This document shows, piece after piece, positions 5,076 to 10,661 of a stretch of DNA of 10,661 bases. This stretch comes from Chlorobiota bacterium. Lineage in GTDB: Bacteria > Bacteroidota > Bacteroidia > Flavobacteriales > Flavobacteriaceae. Every line of letters begins with the position of its first letter. Position 1 is the first letter of the stretch. The notes under the pieces are model-generated. The model made no database searches. It worked only from the letters and a program-made list of their open reading frames with translations, and was not told the DNA's origin. Made by a program: the position numbers and the translations under genes. Location: positions 1-10,661 of the forward strand of contig JAADEB010000030.1 in assembly GCA_013153655.1 (NCBI GenBank), given 5' to 3'.

Positions 5076-7199
5076 ATGAGCAAAGGACTTTATGTGGCCA
5101 CCATCGAGCCCAATAGCGGCAAAACCGTGGTGAGCCTCGGACTGATGAATGAAATCACCACCCGCAACCGGCGGGTAGCCTATTTTCGCCCCATTATCGA
5201 CGGCGACGAAAAAGACCATCACATCAACGTGATTCTATCCTACTTCAAACTGGATCAATCCTACGAAGAGGCCTACGGCCTTACCCGTCCCCAAATCCTC
5301 AAATTCCTGAACGAAAATCATGAGGACAAAATCATGGATTCCATTATCCGGAAATTCAAAAAACTGGAAAAAAAATACGACTTTATCCTGGTGGAAGGTA
5401 GCGATTTTTCCGGCGAGGGATCCATCGTGGAATTCGATATGAATATCAAAATTGCGGCCAACCTCAACATTCCCGCCCTCATCATCGGAAGCGGTATAGG
5501 TAAAACCATGGAAGAGTTTATCGGAACCATGAAATTGGCTTATGACGGCTTCTTGGAACGCGACGTACCCGTAATCGGCATGATAGCCAATAAGATTTTA
5601 CCCAAAAACCTGAAAGCGGTCGTAAAAAAAATGTCGGAATTCGCCGGCGAAAAAACCTATGTGGCCGCCATTCCCCGTGACGAATACCTGGCCATGCCGT
5701 CCATCTACGACATCATCCGCACCCTGGATGCCAAAATCCTGCTGGGTGAAAACCAATTGGACCGCGAAATCAAGCAAATCGCCGTAGGCGCCATGGAAAT
5801 TCGCCATTTCCTTAAATATATCAAGGACAAAACCCTGGTGATCACCCCCGGCGACCGCCACGACATTATCCTGGCCGCACTCCAAGCGGATAAGTCCTAT
5901 ACCTACCCGTCCATTTCCGGTATCGTGCTTTCCGGCGGACTTAAACCCGATAAAGGCGTAATGAAACTGGTGGAAGGCGTCAACACCTATGTGCCCGTGC
6001 TCAGCGTGAAACACCAAACCTACGAAGCCGCCACCGAAATCAAAAATATGGACGTACGCATCAACCCGCGCAACATCCGCAAAATCCAACGCGCCATTCG
6101 CCTCTTTAAGAAATACGTGGATTCCAAACGCATCATGGAAAGCATCGGCCAATGCCGCTCGGACCGTATCACGCCCAGTATGTTTCTCTACAACCTGGAA
6201 GAACTGGCTTCGCGCAAAAAAATGCGTATCGTTCTGCCCGAAGGCACCGAACCGCGTATCCTGCGCGCCGCCGCCAAAATCCAACAACGCGACCTGGCCG
6301 ACATTATCCTCCTGGGTGACGAAAAAATCATCAAGGAAATCGCCCGCTCCAACGGCATACGCCTGGATTGGGACAAGGTGAAAATCATCAATCCCGAAAC
6401 TTCGGAACTCACCGACAAATATGCCCGCAAAATCTACGAATTGCGCAAACACAAAGGGATCAACGAAGCCATGGCCCGTGACTTGGCCAAAGACGGCGCC
6501 TATTTCGGCACCATGATGGTACGCGAAGGCGACGCCGACGGGATGGTTTCCGGAGCCGTCCACACCACGGCCCACACCATCAAACCGGCCCTTCAATTGA
6601 TCAAAACCAAGCCGGGAAGCAACTTCGTTACGTCCACCTTCTTTATGGCCCTGCCCGACCGGGTTTCGGCCTTTGCCGACTGCGCCATCGTCCCCAATCC
6701 CGATGCGGAACAATTGGCCGAAATCGCCATTCAAACCGCCGATGCCGCCAAAGAATTCGGCATCCAGCCGCGCGTGGCCATGCTCAGCTATTCCTCCGGC
6801 AAATCCGGCAAAGGCGCCGATGTGGAAAAAGTACGCAAAGCCACCGAAATCGTCAAGCAAAAACGCCCGGACATTCTGGTAGAAGGCCCCATTCAATACG
6901 ACGCGGCGGTGGACCCCGAAGTGGGTCAAAAGAAAATGCCCGGTTCACCCGTGGCCGGACATGCCACGGTACTCATCTTTCCCGACCTCAACACGGGAAA
7001 CAACACCTACAAGGCCGTACAACGCGAAACCGGCGCCCTGGCCATCGGCCCCATGCTCATGGGTCTCAAAAAACCCGTCAACGACCTGAGCCGCGGCGCC
7101 ACCGTGGATGATATCTACAACACCATTTTGCTCACCTCCGTACAGGCCCAGAAGAACGAAAAAGACAAAGAAGAGGAAAAACAAACCGCCAAGGTTTAA
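5076..7199 (+). CDS. pta: Phosphate acetyltransferase, long form
   Basis: Pta interconverts acetyl-CoA plus phosphate with acetyl phosphate plus CoA, in acetate overflow and uptake. At 707 residues this is the long three-domain form, as in E. coli. The N-terminal dethiobiotin-synthetase-like P-loop domain (about 1-220) carries EPNSGKT (11-17). A DRTGG-type regulatory domain spans about 228-335. The catalytic PTA_PTB domain covers about 375-695, with LPEGTEPR (387-394), GDADGMVSGAVHTTA (485-499), GPIQYDAAVDP (604-614), the GSPVAGHATVLIF run (623-635) and NDLSRGATVDDI (669-680). Ser672, Arg673 and Asp679 match the catalytic Ser-Arg-Asp set of Methanosarcina Pta (309, 310, 316) by spacing. The C-terminus is a short charged tail (691-707). 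It follows the lipoprotein gene by 15 nt. The usual partner ackA is neither upstream nor downstream here. Confidence 0.96.
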   Translation: MSKGLYVATIEPNSGKTVVSLGLMNEITTRNRRVAYFRPIIDGDEKDHHINVILSYFKLDQSYEEAYGLTRPQILKFLNENHEDKIMDSIIRKFKKLEKKYDFILVEGSDFSGEGSIVEFDMNIKIAANLNIPALIIGSGIGKTMEEFIGTMKLAYDGFLERDVPVIGMIANKILPKNLKAVVKKMSEFAGEKTYVAAIPRDEYLAMPSIYDIIRTLDAKILLGENQLDREIKQIAVGAMEIRHFLKYIKDKTLVITPGDRHDIILAALQADKSYTYPSISGIVLSGGLKPDKGVMKLVEGVNTYVPVLSVKHQTYEAATEIKNMDVRINPRNIRKIQRAIRLFKKYVDSKRIMESIGQCRSDRITPSMFLYNLEELASRKKMRIVLPEGTEPRILRAAAKIQQRDLADIILLGDEKIIKEIARSNGIRLDWDKVKIINPETSELTDKYARKIYELRKHKGINEAMARDLAKDGAYFGTMMVREGDADGMVSGAVHTTAHTIKPALQLIKTKPGSNFVTSTFFMALPDRVSAFADCAIVPNPDAEQLAEIAIQTADAAKEFGIQPRVAMLSYSSGKSGKGADVEKVRKATEIVKQKRPDILVEGPIQYDAAVDPEVGQKKMPGSPVAGHATVLIFPDLNTGNNTYKAVQRETGALAIGPMLMGLKKPVNDLSRGATVDDIYNTILLTSVQAQKNEKDKEEEKQTAKV

Positions 7200-7203
7200 T
7201 CAA

Positions 7204-7236
7204 TTTGACAAGGAAACCGAATATTCCTTATATTTA
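7204..7236 (+). promoter_or_regulatory. clpC: Candidate clpC promoter (TTTG-N21-TATATTTA)
   Basis: TTTG (7204-7207) and TATATTTA (7229-7236) are separated by 21 nt and fit the Bacteroidota TTTG / TAnnTTTG promoter, with 7 of 8 bases in the -7 box. Transcription would start near 7243, about 20 nt before the ATG. This is the best promoter match in the window and suggests clpC can be transcribed independently of pta. Confidence 0.5.
7210..7229. promoter_or_regulatory. Inverted repeat AAGGAA-N8-TTCCTT inside the clpC promoter
   Basis: A perfect 6-bp dyad (7210-7215 and 7224-7229, 8-nt spacer) sits between the two promoter elements and touches the -7 box, where an operator would act. It is not CIRCE, the HrcA site. 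A weak hairpin at the end of pta is the alternative, but there is no T-run to make it a good terminator. A 6-bp dyad could also occur by chance. Confidence 0.35.
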
Positions 7237-7262
7237 TTGCGTAAAAACCAAATCGTACTCCT

Positions 7263-9866
7263 ATGTGGAACCACCGCTACTCCGAGGAACTCAAAGAAAT
7301 CCTCTATAAAGGCAAGAAACAGGCTTCCCGCCTGGGTCAATCCCAAGTGGGAACCCATCATTTGGTGACGGCCATGCTCAAAAATGCCGGCAAATGGGAA
7401 GACCTGCATTTCGTCCTGGAACCTTTCGGCGACCATATCCTGGATGATATTCGCCGCCGGCTGGAAGCCCTTGACAAACAGGACGACCAATTGATGCCCG
7501 GCACCGATAAATCCAACGAATCCATCGTGTCGTTTACCCGCCAGGCCACCATCGCCCTGCGACGCGCCCAAATCCTGGCCATGCAGTTCCACGAAGACGA
7601 AATCTATCCCGTCCATCTGCTGCTGAGCATTTTGCAAAACCGCAACGACCCCACCACCCAAATCATGTTGCGCCACGACATATTGCCGCAAAAATTGGAA
7701 GCACGGTATCGCGATTGGCTCGAAGCGGCCAACAACGAACAAGGCGAAAACGAGGATGAAAACACCGATATGTTTTTCGAAGACGAAATCGAACAATTCC
7801 TCAACCAATCCGGCGACGACGACGAACCGCAACGTCCCGCCCGCGGACCGCGCGGCGGCACCAAAAAATCCGATACGCCCGTGTTGGACAACTTCGGCCG
7901 CGACCTGACCAAGCTGGCCCGCGAAGGCAAGCTGGATCCCGTTATCGGCCGCGAAAAGGAAATCGAACGCGTGTCGCAAATCCTCAGCCGCCGCAAAAAG
8001 AACAACCCCATCCTCATCGGCGAACCCGGTGTGGGTAAATCCGCCATCGTGGAAGGCTTGGCCCTGCGCATCGTGCAGAAAAAAGTATCGCGCGTGTTGT
8101 TCGACAAACGTATCGTGGCCCTGGACCTGGCCTCCCTGGTGGCCGGCACCAAGTACCGCGGTCAATTCGAAGAACGTATGAAAGCCCTGCTCAACGAATT
8201 GAGCAACAACAAAGACGTTATCCTCTTCATCGACGAAATCCACACCCTGGTGGGTGCCGGCGGCGCACAAGGTTCCCTGGACGCCTCCAATATGTTCAAA
8301 CCCGCCTTGGCCCGCGGCGAAATCCAAACCATCGGCGCCACCACCCTGGACGAATACCGCCAATACATCGAAAAAGACGGTGCCTTGGCCCGCCGCTTCC
8401 AAATGGTTATGGTCAATCCCACCACCGTGGACGAAACCATCCAAATTCTCCACAACATCAAGGACAAATACGAAGACCACCACAATGTCCTCTACACCGA
8501 CGACGCCATCGATGCGGCCGTCAAACTCACGCACCGCTACATGACCGACCGCTACTTGCCCGATAAGGCCATCGATGCCCTGGACGAAGCAGGCGCACGC
8601 GTCCACCTGAAAAACATCGTGGTGCCCGACTATGTGGCCCGCCTGGAAGAACGCCTCGAACAACTGCGCCAAGACAAAACCCAAGCGGTCAAAGAACAGG
8701 ATTTCGAACGCGCCGCCCAATTGCGCAACGAAGAAACCAAACTCCTGAACCAGCTCAAAATCGCCCAGAAAAATTGGGAACGCGAAATGCGCGAACATCC
8801 CCAAACCGTGGACGAAGAAAGCGTGGCCGACGTGGTAAGCATGATGACCGGCATTCCCGTCAACCGCATTGCCGAAGCCGAAAGCGAAAAATTGCGCAAA
8901 TTGGCCGATATTATCAAAAAACAAGTCATCGGACAGGACGAAGCCGTGGAAAAAGTGGTCAAGGCCATCCAACGCAACCGGCTCGGCCTCAAAGACCCCA
9001 ACAAACCCATCGGCTCCTTCATCTTCCTGGGTCAAACCGGTGTGGGTAAAACCCAATTGGCCAAAGTGCTGGCCAAAGAATTGTTCGACAGCGAAGACGC
9101 CCTCATCCGCATCGACATGAGCGAATACATGGAAAAATTTTCCGTTTCACGCCTCATCGGTGCGCCTCCGGGATACGTAGGCTACGAAGAAGGCGGCCAA
9201 CTTACCGAAAAAGTGCGCCGCAAACCCTACTCGGTGGTCTTGTTCGACGAAATCGAAAAAGCCCACCCCGATGTGTTCAACATCCTTCTGCAAATCCTCG
9301 ACGAAGGCGCCATCACCGACAGCATCGGACGCAAAATCGACTTCCGCAACACGGTGATCATCCTTACCTCCAACGTAGGTGCACGCCAATTGAAAGATTT
9401 CGGCGAAGGTGTGGGATTCGGCACCGCCGCCCGCCAGGCACAGGCCGACCAACACGCCAAGAGCATCATCCAAAAAGCCCTGAAAAAAACCTTCGCACCC
9501 GAGTTCCTCAACCGTATCGATGACATCATCATCTTCAATCCGCTCAAAAAAGAGCATATTCGCCAAATCATCGATATCGAATTGAAAAAACTCTACAAGC
9601 GTATCGAGGAAAACGGCTATCATTTGGAAATCACCGAAAAGGCCAAAGACTTTATCGCCGACAAAGGCTACGACCAACAATACGGCGCCCGTCCGCTCAA
9701 ACGCGCCATCCAAAAATACGTGGAAGACGTCCTGGCCGAAGAAATCCTGGACCACCACCTGGAAGAAGGCGACAAGGTCATCCTCGACTACGAGGAAGGC
9801 AACGAAAAACCTCATGTGCGCATCATCAAAGGAGAAAAAGACACCGACACGGAAAAATCCTCTTAA
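7263..9866 (+). CDS. clpC: ATP-dependent Clp protease ATP-binding subunit ClpC
   Basis: ClpC is a hexameric AAA+ unfoldase that feeds substrates to the ClpP protease in the cytoplasm. The 867-residue protein has an N-domain (about 1-150), an acidic linker (157-190), AAA1 with Walker A GEPGVGKS (253-260), Walker B ILFIDEIH (320-327) and an arginine pair (377-378). A short middle region with a UVR-like motif (AVKEQDFERAAQLRNEE, 475-491) follows. AAA2 has Walker A GQTGVGKT (590-597), Walker B VVLFDEIE (658-665) and sensor-2 GAR (808-810). The short UVR-type middle domain, instead of the long coiled-coil of ClpB, and a VGF tripeptide (717-719) in the expected ClpP-docking loop identify it as ClpC. 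All ATPase residues are intact. No mcsA, mcsB or ctsR partner gene is adjacent. It has its own promoter 27 nt upstream and is followed 10 nt later by a tRNA gene. Confidence 0.95.
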   Translation: MWNHRYSEELKEILYKGKKQASRLGQSQVGTHHLVTAMLKNAGKWEDLHFVLEPFGDHILDDIRRRLEALDKQDDQLMPGTDKSNESIVSFTRQATIALRRAQILAMQFHEDEIYPVHLLLSILQNRNDPTTQIMLRHDILPQKLEARYRDWLEAANNEQGENEDENTDMFFEDEIEQFLNQSGDDDEPQRPARGPRGGTKKSDTPVLDNFGRDLTKLAREGKLDPVIGREKEIERVSQILSRRKKNNPILIGEPGVGKSAIVEGLALRIVQKKVSRVLFDKRIVALDLASLVAGTKYRGQFEERMKALLNELSNNKDVILFIDEIHTLVGAGGAQGSLDASNMFKPALARGEIQTIGATTLDEYRQYIEKDGALARRFQMVMVNPTTVDETIQILHNIKDKYEDHHNVLYTDDAIDAAVKLTHRYMTDRYLPDKAIDALDEAGARVHLKNIVVPDYVARLEERLEQLRQDKTQAVKEQDFERAAQLRNEETKLLNQLKIAQKNWEREMREHPQTVDEESVADVVSMMTGIPVNRIAEAESEKLRKLADIIKKQVIGQDEAVEKVVKAIQRNRLGLKDPNKPIGSFIFLGQTGVGKTQLAKVLAKELFDSEDALIRIDMSEYMEKFSVSRLIGAPPGYVGYEEGGQLTEKVRRKPYSVVLFDEIEKAHPDVFNILLQILDEGAITDSIGRKIDFRNTVIILTSNVGARQLKDFGEGVGFGTAARQAQADQHAKSIIQKALKKTFAPEFLNRIDDIIIFNPLKKEHIRQIIDIELKKLYKRIEENGYHLEITEKAKDFIADKGYDQQYGARPLKRAIQKYVEDVLAEEILDHHLEEGDKVILDYEEGNEKPHVRIIKGEKDTDTEKSS

Positions 9867-9876
9867 CATCAAGGCC

Positions 9877-9948
9877 GGCCCCGTAGTTTAACGGATAAAA
9901 CAGCGGTTTCCTAAATCGCCGATCCGGGTTCGATTCCCGGCGGGGCTA
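9877..9948 (+). tRNA. trnR: tRNA-Arg, anticodon CCT
   Basis: The 72-nt sequence folds into a full cloverleaf. Acceptor GGCCCCG (9877-9883) pairs with CGGGGCT (9941-9947), including one G-U pair at the end. T8-A9 follow. The D stem is GTTT/AAAC with an 8-nt loop. The anticodon stem GCGGT/ATCGC (9903-9907 and 9915-9919) closes the loop TTCCTAA, giving anticodon CCT (9910-9912), which reads AGG. The variable loop has four bases. The T arm CCGGG-TTCGATT-CCCGG is canonical. The discriminator is A at 9948, and the CCA end is not encoded. It starts 10 nt after the clpC stop, so it may be co-transcribed and cut out of the clpC messenger. A T-run at 9951-9955 follows directly. Confidence 0.95.
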
Positions 9949-10036
9949 CATTTTTGCCGCCTTCTACCCCACTCTCCTCTCATAAGGAACAAATAGCTTT
10001 CACAACCTCATTCCGCTATCCATAAATGGGATACTT
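9949..10036. other. Short spacer without recognisable features
   Basis: Apart from the five-T run next to the tRNA (9951-9955), which might assist termination, I see no gene, array or strong hairpin. It separates the tRNA from the GC-rich element. Confidence 0.5.
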
Positions 10037-10320
10037 ATTCGGGCGCGTCCCTTCCACGGGCCAAAACACAAAGCCGCGGGTCGGCCTCTCCGCTTGTATG
10101 TGCTCGGCTTTGCTCTCGCCCGGCGCCGGCGGCTTGCCCACAGCCCAAACCCACCGCTTGCCCGCCCGCCGCGGAATGGCGGCTCCCCACTGTCCGCCGG
10201 CATTCCGCGGCCGGACTTCGGCAAAGCCTCCGCGCATATCGCTCCGATGCCTCGCGCGAAGCGGCTCCGCTGCGCTCCACCGCTTTCGGGTGCCAATGCA
10301 CAAGGCCAACGGCGCCGGGA
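10037..10320. repeat. GC-rich, strongly self-complementary intergenic element
   Basis: About 280 bases are visibly much richer in G and C than any neighbour and have sharp boundaries. Pairing potential is high: GCCGCGGAATG (10168-10178) is perfectly complementary to CATTCCGCGGC (10201-10211), extended inward by GCGG/CCGC (10179-10182 and 10194-10197). GGCTTTGC (10106-10113) and GCAAAGCC (10221-10228) enclose this hairpin. CCGGCGCCGG near 10120-10129 is self-palindromic, and its CCCGGCGCC (10119-10127) is complementary to GGCGCCGGG (10311-10319). Open frames occur on both strands at once, with Arg-, Pro-, Ala- and Gly-rich translations typical of non-coding GC-rich DNA. The CGGGTCGGCCTCTCCGCTTG segment resembles, from memory, a GC-rich repeat dispersed in Bacteroidota genomes. 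It could be such a repeat or a structured RNA. Confidence 0.55.
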
Positions 10321-10349
10321 AACGTAGAACGGGAAACGGTTATCGTAAT

Positions 10350-10377
10350 GTAAAGACGCCGTACATGGCGTCTATAC
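10350..10377. repeat. Palindromic repeat copy 1 (AGACGCC / GGCGTCT)
   Basis: A perfect 7-bp stem, AGACGCC (10354-10360) with GGCGTCT (10367-10373), closes a 6-nt loop. Beyond one A-A mismatch, GTA and TAC pair again, giving a 28-nt unit. It is one of three related palindromes spaced about 50 nt apart. Confidence 0.8.
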
Positions 10378-10402
10378 GTATGGTGCATCAAATCATCGTA
10401 TG

Positions 10403-10430
10403 GTAAAGACGCGATGCATCGCGTCTCTAC
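10403..10430. repeat. Palindromic repeat copy 2 (perfect 20-bp palindrome)
   Basis: AGACGCGATG joins CATCGCGTCT without a spacer (10407-10426). The same outer GTA/TAC pairs lie beyond one mismatch, so length (28 nt) and architecture equal copy 1 although the inner bases differ. Confidence 0.85.
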
Positions 10431-10454
10431 ATCATATCATTATGACAATAAAAC

Positions 10455-10480
10455 GAGACGCCGATATACGGCGTCTCTAC
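10455..10480. repeat. Palindromic repeat copy 3 (GAGACGCCG / CGGCGTCTC)
   Basis: A perfect 9-bp stem, GAGACGCCG (10455-10463) with CGGCGTCTC (10469-10477), closes the loop ATATA. The right side ends in CTCTAC as in copy 2; the left outer GTA is lost. A CATCAWAT octamer follows each of the three copies within 0-9 nt (10386, 10430, 10485). Confidence 0.8.
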
Positions 10481-10501
10481 AAAACATCAAATAAAATCCG
10501 A

Positions 10502-10537
10502 AAAATCCGTGATATCTGTATTATCTGCACCACCTGC
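10502..10537. repeat. Nonamer array, unit NNNATCTGY (4 units)
   Basis: Units are AAAATCCGT, GATATCTGT, ATTATCTGC, ACCACCTGC. The last six bases are conserved and the first three vary freely, so decay is not uniform across the unit. Confidence 0.65.
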
Positions 10538-10551
10538 GTCCCCAAAAATCA

Positions 10552-10586
10552 CGTTCCACATTTCCCGTTCCACGTTTCCCGTTTCC
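10552..10586. repeat. Heptamer array, unit CGTTTCC (5 units)
   Basis: Units are CGTTCCA, CATTTCC, CGTTCCA, CGTTTCC, CGTTTCC, in unbroken 7-nt register. This is a different heptamer family from the others in the window. Confidence 0.8.
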
Positions 10587-10597
10587 CGAAAATGCAC

Positions 10598-10632
10598 CGG
10601 TCATCGGTCCTCGGTCCTCGGTCATCCGTCCT
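10598..10632. repeat. Heptamer array, unit CGGTCMT (5 units)
   Basis: Units are CGGTCAT, CGGTCCT, CGGTCCT, CGGTCAT, CCGTCCT. This is the same family, in the same orientation, as the array at 10-37. Confidence 0.8.
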
Positions 10633-10644
10633 TTCTTCTTTTTT

Positions 10645-10661
10645 CCGGATTTTGGATTTAG
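10645..10661. repeat. Partial heptamer array, reverse complement of the AAATCCN family
   Basis: Read on the minus strand from the edge, the bases are CTAAATCCAAAATCCGG, two units of the AAATCCN type seen at 312-339 and 451-471. The array is cut by the window end, so its extent is unknown. Confidence 0.5.

Noticed and set aside
5598..6929. A 443-codon open frame on the minus strand opposite pta
   Set aside because: Same cause as above: pta is certain, and the antisense product has the same biased Phe/Gly/His composition.
7200..7262. CIRCE or CtsR operator before clpC
   Set aside because: The dyad there does not match the CIRCE half-site TTAGCACTC or the CtsR heptad repeat as I know them.
7200..9056. 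A 618-codon open frame on the minus strand opposite clpC
   Set aside because: It is the complement of a strongly conserved ClpC coding region. Sense codon choice rarely uses TTA, CTA or TCA, so the antisense frame stays open. Its translation is Phe-, Gly- and His-rich with no domain.
9877..10320. Mobile element integrated at the tRNA-Arg gene
   Set aside because: No integrase, no second copy of the tRNA 3' end and no phage or plasmid genes are visible in the 700 bases downstream.
10000..10406. Several overlapping 77-126-codon frames on both strands in the GC-rich element
   Set aside because: They overlap each other on both strands, have Arg/Pro/Ala/Gly-rich low-information translations, and run through palindromic repeats. 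GC-rich non-coding DNA explains the lack of stops.
10350..10480. Possible CRISPR array (three similar units about 50 nt apart)
   Set aside because: The units are inverted-repeat hairpins that differ internally; spacing is short and uneven, related CATCAWAT words lie between, and no cas gene is present.

Overview
The window looks like a chromosomal segment of a Bacteroidota bacterium, probably flavobacteria-like. Four things point there: a lipoprotein with a Cys-Lys-Lys-Asp-Asp-Glu surface-export motif and a degenerate FKBP domain; start codons without clear Shine-Dalgarno sequences; candidate promoters of the TTTG / TAnnTTTG type; and intergenic DNA full of short degenerate repeats. Genes have moderately high GC. 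The gaps at the two ends differ sharply from them: AT-rich microsatellite-like arrays on the left, a GC-rich island followed by more arrays on the right. Nothing suggests a phage, plasmid or insertion sequence. All recognised proteins are intact, and several have unusual start codons (TTG, GTG, GTG).

Layout. 1-471 is gene-free and consists largely of alternating blocks of degenerate 6-, 7- and 8-nt tandem repeats, the last of which supplies the psuG stop codon. 470-2310 (minus) is a translationally coupled psuK-psuG pair for pseudouridine breakdown to uracil and ribose 5-phosphate. 2354-3675 (plus) is a divergent pair: a BtpA/SgcQ-family TIM-barrel protein, then a small Bacteroidota protein of unknown function. 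3658-4062 (minus) is an Hsp15-like S4 RNA-binding protein whose 3' end overlaps the previous gene. 4128-7199 (plus) is a lipoprotein gene followed 15 nt later by long-form phosphate acetyltransferase (pta). 7263-9866 (plus) is clpC, with its own likely promoter containing an inverted repeat, followed 10 nt later by tRNA-Arg(CCT). 9949-10661 has no convincing gene: a GC-rich, strongly self-complementary element, three related 20-28-nt palindromes, and tandem 9-, 7- and 7-nt arrays.

How the genes fit together. PsuK phosphorylates pseudouridine and PsuG cleaves the C-C glycosidic bond, so this pair feeds RNA-derived pseudouridine into uracil and pentose-phosphate pools. The divergent BtpA-family gene shares a 43-bp control region with it and could belong to the same pathway, but this is inference from position. 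Pta links acetyl-CoA and acetyl phosphate; its usual partner ackA is not adjacent. ClpC, Hsp15 and tRNA-Arg are general protein-quality and translation functions.

The most unusual content is non-coding. At least twelve blocks of degenerate short tandem repeats with different unit lengths, plus hairpin repeats with compensatory changes, fill the two long gaps, while the short promoter-bearing gaps lack them. No new multi-gene defence or mobile system is visible.
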